Positions 23,736 through 34,593 of a stretch of 64,000 nucleotides of DNA are shown one piece after another. The DNA is from Oikopleura dioica (lineage: Eukaryota; Chordata; Appendicularia; Copelata; Oikopleuridae). The notes under the pieces are model-generated. The model made no database searches and was not told where the DNA came from. It worked only from the letters and a program-made list of their open reading frames with translations. Where the stretch lies: the NCBI GenBank assembly GCA_907165135.1, contig OU015568.1, positions 3,852,501 to 3,916,500 of the forward strand, given 5' to 3'. The position numbers and the translations under genes were made by a program. How positions within the stretch are numbered: the stretch's first letter is position 1; every line of letters begins with the position of its first letter.

Positions 23736-24127
23736 TTAGATCGGTAGTGACCGTAACTGCTCAAACATGAAGTTTCTTTCGAATTATAAAAATAAAGAAA
23801 GACGTCTGATACCAAGAATAAAAGGTGCCCTGTTGAGGAGTGTACGTTCTGGCTACCAAAAATATGTAATGACATGTTCTATAAGGCGATTTACAACGTA
23901 GCTATTTTGACGAAAACAGTTAAAAACTGTGAAGCGATTACAATTTCTCCGGTTCAACGAAGCTGAGGTTGCTTCCCATCACATTTGATAAACTCGTTTA
24001 TGATTTTGAGCGACTTAAGCAGTTTGATGTTTCCGGAATGATTTTAATCATTTTGATCCAAGGATTATAAAATAGGAACGTTTTTTTTTCATCGATTTTC
24101 GGAAATTTCGATTGAGTCTTTGAAAAA

Positions 24128-24780
24128 ATGGAAATTCAAAATTGCGAAAGGAAAGAAAAATCAGCAGGTAGTATAATGGGCGTTTTTAAAAACTTGATCA
24201 GTGTGCTCTTACACCGAAAATTTGAAAGCCATAATTATTAAAACCGCTTTCTATTACTTATTTTTTGCTGAAGCCTTTTAAATTGGGCCTATCTATGTAT
24301 CATTTTCAAGGACTATATGTAAGTCTCCTTCAACTTCGATTTTCTCAGAAAAAAATGAGAAAAATCTCACCGATTCGAATTTCTAATTGGCAGATAAAAA
24401 AGCACCCGACACGGCGAGACATATGTTCTGAGGGCGATAAACGAGTCTTCTGTTTCATAATTAAGCGATTTATTATTGACACTAACTTTCCGACACGTCC
24501 TCAGGAGTCTTGCTGTTTCCGCTACATCGTTATTACCAAACTTACCAAGTTGTACCGTTCTGTTCTTGAAAAGAAACAGGTCAAGAAATCGATGTTCAAA
24601 AACAAGCACATTTTCGATTCTATACCAAAAAGTATGGAAACACCATTTTTTGCCCAGCGCCCCAATCGACCAAGATCGCCAATAATATGTCAGCACTTAT
24701 CCCATCGATTTTACGAACTGGTTCTTCCGCGCCCAGTGCTCCCCTCTTCTCTACCTCAGCCCCAGGCAAATGTGCCCTAG
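24128..24780 (+). CDS. Possible basic protein, multi-exon
   Basis: A short N-terminal exon (MEIQNCERKEKSA, 24128-24167) ends at a GTAGTA donor. A tiny exon (about 24311-24318) and a long one from about 24351 after TTTTCTCAG keep frame: ISPIRISNWQIKKHPTRR, then CFRYIVITKLTKLYRSVLEK. It stops at 24778-24780, overlapping the start of the 24687-24932 ORF in another frame, so one of the two may be wrong at the junction. No family recognised. Confidence 0.33.
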
Positions 24781-24932
24781 CCAGACTGCCCGAGGCAGAG
24801 AGAAAAGAGGGGACAAAGAAAATTTTGAAGGGAATCTTGAACATTGGGATCGGTTGCTTTCAAACGCTGAAAGATGCGGTTTTGATAAGAACCGACTCCA
24901 TAGTTGAAGATTTCTCAAAATCGACGAGTTAA
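24687..24932 (+). CDS. Small protein with a mitochondrial-type N-terminus
   Basis: Single exon, 81 aa. The N-terminus (SILRTGSSAPSAPLFSTSAP) is rich in Ser, Ala and Arg without acidic residues, like a mitochondrial presequence. The rest has an amphipathic KKILKGILNIGIGCFQTLKD segment and an acidic end. AATAAAATCAAT follows 20 bp after the stop. No family recognised. Confidence 0.45.
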   Translation: MSALIPSILRTGSSAPSAPLFSTSAPGKCALARLPEAERKEGTKKILKGILNIGIGCFQTLKDAVLIRTDSIVEDFSKSTS

Positions 24933-26571
24933 CTAGATCAATTTACCATAAATAAAATCAATCAAACAAACAATAGTTCCATAATCTTGGGCGCGGCCCC
25001 CGAAAACTGCCCGCTAAGCTTGCGGGAAAAGATGAACTTCAAAGAAAGCTGCGGAATTTAATAATACTCCTGTTGCGGTCCGTAAAGTAAGTTGAACATC
25101 CGGTTAACCCAAAATCTGCTCAAATGACTTCTCTCACACACAAAGGTGATCGAATTTGTTATCGGCGTTCTCAGACCGACTGCGGAAGAGTCTGAAAGTA
25201 GGAGATAGAAATGAAAATTTGTATGGTGTGGAAAAATTTTATCAAAGAATTAACATTGCCACACCCTTATTTTATTAATTTTTGGAGTTTTTTCTTTGAA
25301 ATGCTTCTAAAATTGAATAAGATAACAAAAAATTTGATAATTTTTTTGACTCAAATTTTTGCTAAAGCTATTATTTTGATGATAAGCTTTTCATCAATTG
25401 ATGAAATTAAGGGTATCACTTTGTTAATTTTGGTAGAAAAGCACTTGGCTCACTTGAAATGAACTTCTATTCTCCAGGATGCTTCTTATTGACATAGATG
25501 CTCGAAATTAGCATTCTAGTTCTCGCGATTCGCATAGTTTTAAAACCGGGCGAGTATATATTCATCCACTGATAGAGCCGGTCCTTGGTAAAAGATTATG
25601 TTAAAAAGGTGTTTTACATATTTCATCCAAGTAGATATGCAAACGATTTCATTGAATCCCCGAGTTTTCAGTCTAAATAAAAGGCTTGTTGGTGTTTTGT
25701 TTTGTTCTCACTGCACGTTTATTTTATAATTTTTTTATCAAAAGAATTCAAGAAGCAAAAAGAAAATCTAAATTGAGGACCATAAAGCTTCGTCTTTTTG
25801 CAGAGATTTGGATTTTTTAACTAAGAAAATATTGAGCTTACTATTTTAGCTGAGTTTAACACCAACGTGATAGGATAAATAATTCTTATAAGAATATATA
25901 TATTCATTATATAAATATAATGAATATAATTGTAAATACAATCGACACTTGTGCATAAATGCAAATGCATTTGCAATTGCAACTTCAAAGAAAAAAACTG
26001 AAAAAAAAAATAACTTCGAGATTTGAGACGCCCATTTTGTGGCATTTTAAACATCTTTGTCTGATCCTAAAATGCGGCGTAAATTACCGACCAAATGAGA
26101 AAAAAGAAGCTGACTCAGCAATTCTGTAACGTGATAAGCAACAGTCGGTTATATTAAAATAATGACTGTGAAATTTTAGTGGAGTGCAAGTTTTACCGGA
26201 ACAAGCTCAACGGTCTTTTGAGAAAACAAAAATGAACCTCGGTTTAAAAAAAATGAAGTCATTTATTATGAAATGATTTGAAGAATTTTCATTAAAAAAG
26301 AAGAAAATTGTATTCAATTCACGTTAATAATCAAATTTTGCAGAAAGATTTTCTCAGTTCTCTAGCTCCATTTTGCGCGTGAAAAAAGTAACTCAGGTGG
26401 CGCTCGCACGATCCGCGCCGCCGCGCATTCCGACGCAAATTGCTCGAGCTGAGAGAAAAAAATACTAAAAGTACCTTGCTTGAAGTAAATAATCGCTTGC
26501 TTACTGCTTTTCTACCAGTAAATTTTTCAAACAAACTCGAGAGCATAGAAGACATAGAAGAGAAATAAACG
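24933..26571. other. AT-rich intergenic stretch
   Basis: No supported gene. Contains TTAACATTGCCACACCCTTATTTT near 25249-25272, related to the miniature-element motif at 23520, and an AT dinucleotide-rich part at 25890-25935. Confidence 0.4.
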
Positions 26572-27140
26572 ATGCTTTGTTTTAACCAGAAGTTTTGTTT
26601 TCCCTGCTGCAAGGAAGAAGAAGACTTAGGTAATAACCTATGATGATTTTAACCCTTTCTGGCAAAAGGGCCTTTTAAGAGAATCACGTGATCTTATTTC
26701 TTATGAATTTTCTTCAGAAATGAAGAGTTGAAAAAAATTTTGAAAAAAAAAAAATTTTTTTTCAATAAAAAAAAACTGAAAAACAGCATTTTAGACAATT
26801 TCTTTAACAAAACCAGAAGTCTGTCTTTTTTAACAAAAGTGTAATTAAAATTTTTGATCCCGAAAAATGTCAAGAGAAGAATTGTGGTCAATAATAAATG
26901 ATCCTTCCATTTTTTAAAGACTTAAAAATTTTGCTGAATTTCGAACATTGATTTTTGAAGTTTATTTTCGTCCGATAATCCCGTTTCGTTGAGCCGTCTG
27001 ATTTGTACTCCTGCTGCGGTTTCGTTATTATTTGCTCAGGACGCGATTTGCGTCTTCTTCTCGTTTTCCAAGTCCTTTCGATTTCGAGCCGTCTTCCCTC
27101 TCCTTGCGTAATCAGAGGAAAAAAGTGCCGACTTTTTTAA
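26572..27140 (+). CDS. Possible 52-aa protein, two exons
   Basis: Exon 1 (26572-26629) starts at an ATG after AGAAATAAACG and encodes MLCFNQKFCFPCCKEEEDL, with clustered Cys that could be palmitoylated. A GTAATA donor follows. After a 410-bp intron, exon 2 (27040-27140, acceptor TTTGCTCAG) reads RDLRLLLVFQVLSISSRLPS and stops. The small size makes this tentative. Confidence 0.33.
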
Positions 27141-27450
27141 TCAAAAAGTGGCCTTGATTGAGACAAACGTGAATTACCAAAAACTTTATCTAGTTAAGCC
27201 GCGAAGTAGACTTAGCTGCTCGAAAGGTTTCGCGAAGGCCGGTCATCTTTAGCCTGGATTACGAGTACTCTTTCTTTCGCTAAGTGGGTTTTAACTTATA
27301 ATTATCAAAACGTGCCGCAAATTTGACAAGTAACATGTTTTTTGAATGACAGTAGATATAAACAATGTTTATGATATAAGCGGCTAATTATGTTCCTTTG
27401 AAACTATTTATATGAATAATTTTATATATTTATTATTAACATACTAAAAA

Positions 27451-27659
27451 AATTCTATTAAAAATCGTCATTTTTGAAAAATCGTCAGGAACCGACAAAA
27501 AAAATTCGATAAATTTTGCGTGGGCGGCTACTCGGCTGCTGATTCGCCGGTCAGCGGAATCAAGGCCTTTGATTGGTTTAAAATTTCCAAGCAAAATTTG
27601 TCGAAATTTTTTGTCGGTTCCTGACGATTTTTCAAAAATGACGATTTTTTAATAGAATT
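27451..27659. repeat. Foldback element with second copy of the 134-bp miniature element
   Basis: Inverted arms of about 75 bp start AATTCTATTAAAAATCGTCA and end TTTTTTAATAGAATT. The inner unit 27488-27621 has the same length and ends (GGAACCGACAAAAA) and core (GGCGGCTACTCGGCTGCTGA) as 11368-11501, but the outer arms differ. Confidence 0.7.
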
Positions 27660-27687
27660 TGAAAAAATGAGCCCCTCTTTTTATTTT

Positions 27688-28449
27688 TTATTGAATAAAT
27701 GTAGATTCAGTAACTCGCCTTCCATCATCATCTTCCTTATTTTTTGATAAATATAAGAAGTTCAAATAGCCAGGCTTAAAAAATCTAACAAGAAAAGCTC
27801 CGAAAATTGAGCTCAAAATCAGATACAGATTGAGCGTCATCATCACGAGCATATTTGTCTGCGAGACAAGTTTGAGAAATGAATAGACGCAGGAGAGCCA
27901 GATATATCGGTGATTGTAGGATATGAAGGAAAATTGTCGGATTTGTTTTGGCGCCATTTGTTGAACTGATGGTCGGCGTTTTCCAAGAGCATAGCTTCTG
28001 ATTAGCTCTAGAATGAATTTTTGTAATCATGGCTTTTTGAATATGTCTGGTCGACAAATTGGAAATTCGTGTTTATTTTCTGCTTTTAAATAAAGCTAGA
28101 GCCTGACGCAACCGTTAATTACTTTTACAAAGAATGTGTTGAACAAATTTTTTAATTCGAAAATATGCACCTTGTTCTTGTTTGAAGCACCACTCAGCGA
28201 GAAGTTCATTGAACAAGGACAGAATTGCCACGCCAAGACAGCTAAGAGAGAGCGACGTCCAATTTTGGATGTAGATTTGTTTCAACAAAAGGTGAAATTT
28301 GTCCGGGCCTGTCCAGAGGAACTCGTTTGATCCTTAATTATATAATATTATATAATATAATATAATATAATATATTATAAAAAATTCTTTTTTTGAAACT
28401 TACTTCTGGGACCGATTATGTCAAAATCGAAGTCGAAGTTCTCCCACAT
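27688..28449 (-). CDS. CTR/SLC31-type copper transporter-like protein
   Basis: Exons 28449-28404, 28332-28171 and 28007-27688 give 175 aa. Three predicted helices: WTSLSLSCLGVAILSLFNEL, SCVYSFLKLVSQTNMLVMMT and NLYLILSSIFGAFLVRFF. The second carries MLVMM followed by TLN, matching the MxxxM copper-selectivity motif of CTR1/CTR2 (MLxxMTYN). The third has SxxxG instead of the usual GxxxG. The N-terminus is short and acidic (WENFDFDFD) without Met or His clusters, more like CTR2. CTR proteins form trimers that move Cu(I) across the plasma membrane or endosomal membranes. Intron 1 is an AT repeat. Confidence 0.72.
28337..28385. repeat. TATAATA microsatellite in an intron
   Basis: Repeats of TATAATATTA/TATAA within the first intron of the copper transporter gene. 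Confidence 0.6.
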
Positions 28450-28761
28450 TTTTTAACTTCTCTATTGATATAAGTCCATCTTTCTTTCTCGCTATTGACT
28501 TTTGTCGATGGTCTTAATGACATTGTTCAAAATCCGAATCGTAAATCCGAATTTAGCGACTCTTTTCACATATAATTGTCCTCCAAGCACCTTTCATTTA
28601 TATCGCTGTCACATAAGAACACACCTGATGATGGGAAAATAGCCCATTTTCAATACTGAAGAAATTAATTAGAAAATAACCGACGTCATAAATTCTTCTT
28701 CGTAATTTTACCTTGTGGTCTTTGCGGATCAAAGTCTGACATTCTTGCGAATTAGACATAG

Positions 28762-29144
28762 ATGTGGCAAGACGAGTATCAACTACTTTCCCAGAGGGTT
28801 CAAGAGCGGAAGTATTTTTTGTCTTCTTGGCAGGCTGTGCTTGGAAAGCTGTGTAGAAAATCTGAGTCAGGGTTTTGTAGAAAAAAATCTTTTTTTTTTT
28901 TGAGAAAGAGAGAGAAAAGCCGTCTTTTGAAAATCATGTTTATTGAAAATCATAAAACGCAGCTTAGAGAAAAGATTGTGGTTTTGACCGTGGCTTCTAT
29001 CCGGAAGGTTTCAGAATGAAACATGAGCAAGTGCCATTTACAAAAAGTCGAAAACGTGTCCTTGATGTGGCCGGCTCGGTTCCACCAGACTTGGTAGAAT
29101 GTCAATTAATCTTCTCTTTTCCTCAAAATTACCGTCAAACGTGA
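28762..29144 (+). CDS. Unrecognised small protein
   Basis: From ATG 28762 a charged stretch (QDEYQLLSQRVQERKYF) continues to LSSWQAVLGKL. After an intron (donor near 28854, acceptor near 28974) the frame reads CGFDRGFYPEGFRMKHEQ, then FTKSRKRVLDVAGSVPPDL, and stops at 29142-29144. The exact splice sites are not certain. No family recognised. Confidence 0.4.
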
Positions 29145-29426
29145 TTTACGGATTTTCAGAAATTCGATCATTTTTTCTTTGCGTAAAATTTTGAATTTGT
29201 AAAATTACAAATTTGACAAGTTGTAACGGTTCTAACGTAATTTTGCTCGGATCGCCCCCTTGGCAAACCCGCCAAATCGCCTGCTTTCCCAAACCGCCCT
29301 GCTAGTTATGGGTTAAGCAAACGACGTTTCACACTTTTGAATGTGGGAACTCTAAAAAGAACTCTCCAGGAACCGCTTAAGAGGGTAACATTTGCTTGAA
29401 TTCGATGTTTTCTGACACTTCTTTAT

Positions 29427-31120
29427 TTACAAAACAAGTACAGTCGGAATTATAAGCAGCACAAAGCTTAAGACAAGACCTGTGGCCGAAGACTGATAGA
29501 CCGCAGCGTCGTTTTTGAGATAAAATTCCATGTTTCTTTGTTGTCGAATCAAATTTTCTTCGTATTTGTCAAAAAATTCATTCAGCGAAGTTCCATAATT
29601 CTCAATAAAAGATCCTTTTCTGAAGTCAGCTGATCCACAATCGCGTAAATTTCTTTCCCGACTTCGGAATTGATCAGTTTTTCGCACTCTTCTACCAGGC
29701 TTTCTTCTGAATCCCACTCTTCAAAATCGCTAGAACCGATTTCTTTTTCGAATTTTTCAATTTGTTCGAATTTTTCGATCGAAATTTCTTGCGCTGGATT
29801 TGCTCGGGAAAGACGATTGTCCATTATTGCATCGTAATTTGCGTCTGTGAAGATTTTCTTGAGCTCGCGAAGAATTGGGAAGACCTCCATCCATTCTGGT
29901 CGCGTGTTGAAGCTCGTGGTCTTATTTTTAGTTTTTATCAGAATTGAGAAATTGGGTAATTACCTTCGATGTCGGTATCTCATTGAGAGATATGATGGGC
30001 TCTTGTTTCAGAGTCATTAGTTCAGCAGGAGGTGGCGCTCCATCGGGGTCTTCGACGAGAGGTTGTGGTTCTTCTTCGACAGTTGTTGTTGTTGAGACCA
30101 AGGTCGATGATGATGATGTTGTTGAAGTTGATGAAGGTATGAGTTCTGTTTTTGCTGAAGTTGAACTTGAAGTTGCACTTGAACTTGTTGTTGCTGTTGT
30201 TGTTGAAGTCGTGGTTGTTGTAGTTGTCGTTGATTTTAAGGTAGTTGTTGATGTCGTTGTTGTCGTTGTTGTCGTTGTTGTCGTTGTTGTTGTTGATGTT
30301 GTTGTTGTTGTCATTGTTGTAGTAGTAGTTGAAGATGTTAATGTAGTAGTGGTTGTTGTTGTTGTCGTTGTTGTTGTAGTTGTCGGCGTTGTTGTAGTTA
30401 TCATTGAAGTCGATGAAGAAGTCGTAGTACTAGTTGTTGTTGTTGATGATGATGATGTTCTTGTTGCATCATTTTCAATTGATGTTTTTCTTACTTCAGT
30501 TGGAGCCTCAGTTATATCATCAAACTCAGACTCGATTTGGCTTGTAACCCGTTCAATATTCATGTACTCATCTGGCTGTGGTTCTTCGGCATCTGCAAAG
30601 AATAAGGATAGAATCGGAGAGCTTGTTGTTGGTTCTTCTGGTTGAACAGATGGTTTGAAGTTGAAAAATCGCTGATCAGCAAAGGCCTCAGAAGCGTTGT
30701 ATTCGTAGTAAACTACGCTTGTTTTTGGATCGATCGCTAAATTATGATAAATAACGGATCGGCGAGGAAGGAATTTTACTTGTTTCGAGTGGTTTTGGAG
30801 GAAGCGTCGTGGGCAAGGGAAGCCAAACTCGTTCCTCAGGATTTGGCCTTGTTCTCAGACGATTTCTGATGACTTGCTGGACGATTTCTGTCACTTCTTT
30901 TGTCAGCAGCTGCCCTTCTTTTTTGATGAACTCGGGAATCGAGTCCTGTGGATTTCCTTTTTCAAGATGCTTATCTATCAAAAATTTTAAGGGAAGTTAA
31001 TTTGAAGAACTTACTTATTCGCCGAAATAAAACTGCTTTTTGTTTTCTTGTCAGCCCCGCACTTTTTACTCTTCCCGACACTTGTGCACAAAGAAAAATT
31101 GAAAGCAAAAGAAGTTTCAT
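29427..31120 (-). CDS. Secreted Thr-rich mucin-like protein with GPI-type C-terminus
   Basis: Exon 1 (31120-31015) encodes a signal peptide (KLLLLSIFLCAQVSG). Exons 30974-30780 and 30736-29964 continue in frame through a charged region and about 110 residues that are almost all Thr and Ser, a probable O-glycosylated stalk. Exon 4 (from 29919) is acidic (EKFEQIEKFEKEIGSSDFEE). To reach the natural C-terminus (LVLSFVLLIIPTVLVL, no basic tail, as in GPI signals) an intron must lie between about 29695 and 29625; otherwise the frame stops at 29582. The exact donor is unclear. Probably surface-attached; tunicate house or mucus roles are possible but not shown. Confidence 0.68.
30070..30470. repeat. 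Trinucleotide-rich (GTT/GTC) repeat, coding on the minus strand
   Basis: Imperfect GTTGTTGTC repeats encode the Thr/Ser tract of the mucin-like gene. Both strands are open here because the repeat lacks stops, so the plus-strand Val-rich ORF is a by-product. Confidence 0.75.
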
Positions 31121-31234
31121 TCTTCTTGATGGTTCTGCTCTAGAATCACTCTGAAAGCTCTCTTGCCACTGGGATCAACTTTTAACCAAGGCATTCATAT
31201 TAATAGCAAATCTCCGCGCGGCGTTAAATTTTCA

Positions 31235-31790
31235 ATGAGTCCTCCAGCAAGGTTTAGAAAACTCCAAAAGGGACCACGTGACAGTATAATACACTTCTGT
31301 ACGCTGGTTTAAAATTGATAGCAAGATAACTGTTAACTGTTCTCAATACTTTGAATGCAATTACTGTATTAGAAACCTATTCAATAAATAATGCGTTTTA
31401 GGTGCTGAAAAACCAACGATTGTACGAATTGATAGCGGCGTGATCACAATTTCGCCGAAAAAGCTCGCCGACCAAGATTCAAACAGCGAGTCCGACTCGG
31501 GTCTCGGCTCGGTTCAAGACTCAAACGACTCATCCTCCGCCGCTGATTCCGGAAAAGAAGAAACCCTCGGAAAGAGCGCTAGAGTCAAGCCAAAGCGATC
31601 CGAATCCCTGCTCAGTCGCTTTTCGATCATTTTCTCGCCGAGCTCGAGCGACAAATTGTCCGACATGCTCGTTGAGGATTTGAAAAAGACGAACAGATCG
31701 AACGGAATCGCGCTGGAGAGGCTTTTTGATGATAAAGGCGGAAAGATACCGGTCATTCCGGAGAATCCGAAATCTGAAGAAACGGACTAA
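31235..31790 (+). CDS. Unrecognised acidic, Ser-rich protein
   Basis: Exon 31235-31277 (MSPPARFRKLQKGP) joins by a GTGACA donor to 31402-31790. The second exon starts AEKPTIVRIDSGVITISP, then an acidic Ser/Asp stretch (DQDSNSESDSGLGSVQDSND), RSESLLSRFSIIFSP and LERLFDDKGGKIPVIPENP. 143 aa in total. Start is 114 bp from the divergent mucin-like gene start, so they may share a promoter. RxSxS sites suggest kinase targets. No family recognised. Confidence 0.55.
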
Positions 31791-31897
31791 TTTGAGACTT
31801 ATTATCATTTTTCTAGCAGAATTTTTTTGCATGAAGACTTCAATATGTTATCATGAATTCATTATTTTTATAATTTGTTATCACAAATTTTTGATGA

Positions 31898-32040
31898 AAG
31901 CCGCTTGCGGCTTTTCACTTTGACGAAAAACGTTCGCGAAAAATTGAGTCAAATTTTTCGCGGCTTTTTTGCAAAAAATATACTAAAAAGCCGCATGCGG
32001 CTTTTTTTCCTTGTTTTGATGAAAAGCCGCATGCGGCTTT
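31898..32040. repeat. Cluster of three GCCGCATGCGGC hairpins
   Basis: Palindromes AAAGCCGCTTGCGGCTTT (31898-31915), AAGCCGCATGCGGCTT (31988-32003) and again at 32025-32040. The same 12-bp core occurs at 1049, 2709, 13713, 15446 and 15485. A T-run often follows. Confidence 0.65.
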
Positions 32041-32988
32041 AAATATATGATTTTGTTAGGTGGGCGGGTGAGTCGAGGAGTGATGAAAAAGGCACCAGTG
32101 ACAAAAATCGTTAACTTATCGGAAAAAAAGGATATAAAGGATAGTCAGATTAGAGGAAGCAAAAGATAGGCAAAAGAATAGTCATTTTAGTGGAAGAATC
32201 TCGGCGAGGTTCCTTCGGGTACTTGTGATGAGGCGGTCGCAAAGTGGCCGCGGTGAGTTTTGAGTTACTGGCTTACTGATAAGAAAGTGAGCCGCGATTC
32301 GGGTATTACGGTTCTCGTAACTTCCTTTTTTCCGGGACAAATGGGTTCAAATTTACAGAATCAATTGAACGTGGCCAAGCAAAGCAGGTTTAAAAACGCA
32401 AATAATAGGCTAAAATTATCATCTTTTTGAATTTTTATTATTTCAATAATTAGGATCAAGTGTTAAGAGTAAATATTTACACTTTTATTGACTAATTAAA
32501 TCATAGTTTAATTGACTTCGACAATTTTCTATGATATCCTCTTTAACCAGTAACGATAATTGTCAATTTAATGATAAATTTTTTATCTTATTTACATTTT
32601 TTTAATTTCTTTGAACAAGATTAAGAGTTCGAATGATTTTTTTACTAAATGAAAACTCAAATTTTGGGCTCAAAAAAAACGACATTTTTTAATTAACAAA
32701 AGTTCCCATTCATTTATTTTAATGAATCAATATTTTCTTGAACAAACGTTGAGCCCATGACAGGAGAGGTTCTTAATTAATCACATATTTTTCTGACTTT
32801 CACTAAGTGCCCTTGAAATAAATAGGAAACGAAAAACAATTGGCTTTTTTGAATTTTTCATAAGAACCCGAATAAGTAATCCAAAGCAAAGGTTTTCAAT
32901 TTTCTTTCATTTCGAAAATGAAAGAATTTTTTATTGATTTAGTAAATTTTAATTTTAATATTTATTTTTTGTTAACCTTGCCCTGCAG
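32041..32988. other. AT-rich intergenic stretch
   Basis: Nothing recognised. The missing first exon of the following gene may lie here. Confidence 0.4.
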
Positions 32989-33591
32989 TAGTGCAGAAAA
33001 AACTGAAGAAGGTGACGTATCAATTTTTTTATTTTTGCCTGGAATTTCATGGAAATATTCTTTCAAGAACAAAAATTTCAATTTTATCTCTAGAAAAAAT
33101 CCTTCAAGCAGCTGTTCATGAAAGAAGAGCCCCTTCCAGAGGATTCTCAGACGACGGAGCCGGCGAAAAATACAAGTGCCACTCAGAATCAGGGATCTAG
33201 AATGATTTATCTAATTGTTATAATTATCAAATTTATATAAAAACATGAAGAGAGAACAGCTATATTTTCAGCAAGTGATCTTCATCCCTGCAAAGAACGG
33301 CTTTAACCCGCAATCGACGCCCGAACTGGAACACGAGTCTCGAGATCAGAAGAAGCAAAAGCGCCGACAGAAGCGACGCCAAGTCCAAAAGAAAATTGGT
33401 ATTTATTGAAAGCGAAGATTAACATTCCGTAGCGACGTTGTCTAAATAGATCGATTCGAGTTGCAAACTTGTACATCTAGTACTTTTCGACTGTTTTTAG
33501 TGAACCTTCAACTCTTAATTTCACTTTTCAGAAAACTGCGACGAGAGCAGCAGACGAGAAAGCCTTTCCAACTAACTCAACCGAGGCTTGA
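32989..33591 (+). CDS. Unrecognised basic protein, 5' end missing
   Basis: Exons 32989-33011, 33094-33216, 33272-33398, 33450-33499 and 33532-33591 keep frame. The protein has KKSFKQLFMKEEPLPEDSQ, then QVIFIPAKNGFNPQSTPELE, a strongly basic run (KKQKRRQKRRQVQKK), and ends TRAADEKAFPTNSTEA. The last intron is only 32 bp. Incoming phase at 32989 shows an upstream exon, not found. The basic run could be a nuclear localisation or RNA-binding patch. No family recognised. Confidence 0.45.
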
Positions 33592-33875
33592 ACAAAGATT
33601 CCCAGCAATATCACTTAGCAAACCCTCGCAGCAAAAAAATTGTACCGTACATATTTCTTACACTCTTTCCTTTCTTTCCAGAACTGTAAATAATGAACAT
33701 TCTTATTTTTACATTTCTCGGCGTTTCTTGAAATCAAGGAAGAAAATTGGGGGTTTCAATGAGATGAATTTTTTATTTGCTCCTAGAGAGAAAAACAAGG
33801 AGAAAGATAGTTTGTCTGGCAAGGTGAAGGGTTTTTTGAAAATGTGTATGTGTGTTGATTTCGATTTTGGTGAAA

Positions 33876-34593
33876 TTAGGCGAGGAGTCCGTTGAAAACG
33901 TTGAGCTGGAACTTGGCGAGCTCGAAGAGGGTGCCGGTGCTGGCATCTCCGTCGGTCTGAAAGATTATTTAAGGATGCCGTCTCTTTTCATTATCTCTTA
34001 CCTGAGCATCAGCCCAAGCAGCCTGCATGGCCTGAACCTTCTCGGGGGTAAGATCAACGCCGAACTTGTCAGCTCGGGTCTCGAACATAGCTCGCCAGTC
34101 GGAGAGTTCTTGTCCGGAGAGGATGCCGTCGTCGTTGGAGTCGTAGGCCTTGAGGAGGACCTTGGCGTTGGTTCCGACGAAGGCAGCGATGCCGCCCTTG
34201 AATTCGTTCTCGCTGAAGCCGCCGGAGCCGTCTCGGTCGATGACGTCCCAGTATTTGACGCCGAAGTCGTAGAGGTACTGCTTGGTGCCTTCTTGCATGC
34301 CTTGATTTTGTTAGTCAAGAGACTGACGATTTTTCAATATTCTTACCGAAGTGGTTGGCAGCGGCGGCGGCGCAAGCAGTGAACTCAGCGCCAGAGACCT
34401 CATCGGAACCGTCAGCGTTGCAGAAGTTCCAGAGAGCGTCGTATCGGTTGCCCATCGAGACGGCGGCGTTTCGGAAGTCCTCGGGGTTGGCGGAAGCCCA
34501 GGCGTAGACTTCCTGAGCGGCTTGCCACCAGTTCTCGACGAGCCAGGCGGGGCTGGCCTGGGCAAGAGCGACGATGGCGGCGGCGACCTTCAT
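33876..34593 (-). CDS. Secreted EF-hand calcium-binding protein
   Basis: Exons 34593-34347, 34300-34002 and 33956-33876 give 208 aa. N-terminus KVAAAIVALAQASPA looks like a signal peptide. Three EF loops: NADGSDEVSGAE, DRDGSGGFSENE and DSNDDGILSGQE; a fourth (TDGDASTGTLFE) is degenerate. Layout recalls sarcoplasmic-type calcium-binding proteins, but the signal peptide points to the secretory path. GC-rich third codon positions stand out from neighbouring genes and suggest high expression. An upstream TTATAA (minus strand, near 34740) could be a TATA box. Confidence 0.82.

Noticed and set aside
29944-30645. 233-codon plus-strand ORF, mostly Val
   Set aside because: Antisense of the Thr-repeat exon; the repeat lacks stops in several frames. 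The minus strand has signal peptide, splice sites and varied flanks.
33852-34382. 176-codon plus-strand ORF
   Set aside because: Antisense to the secreted EF-hand gene; acidic EF loops are on the minus strand.
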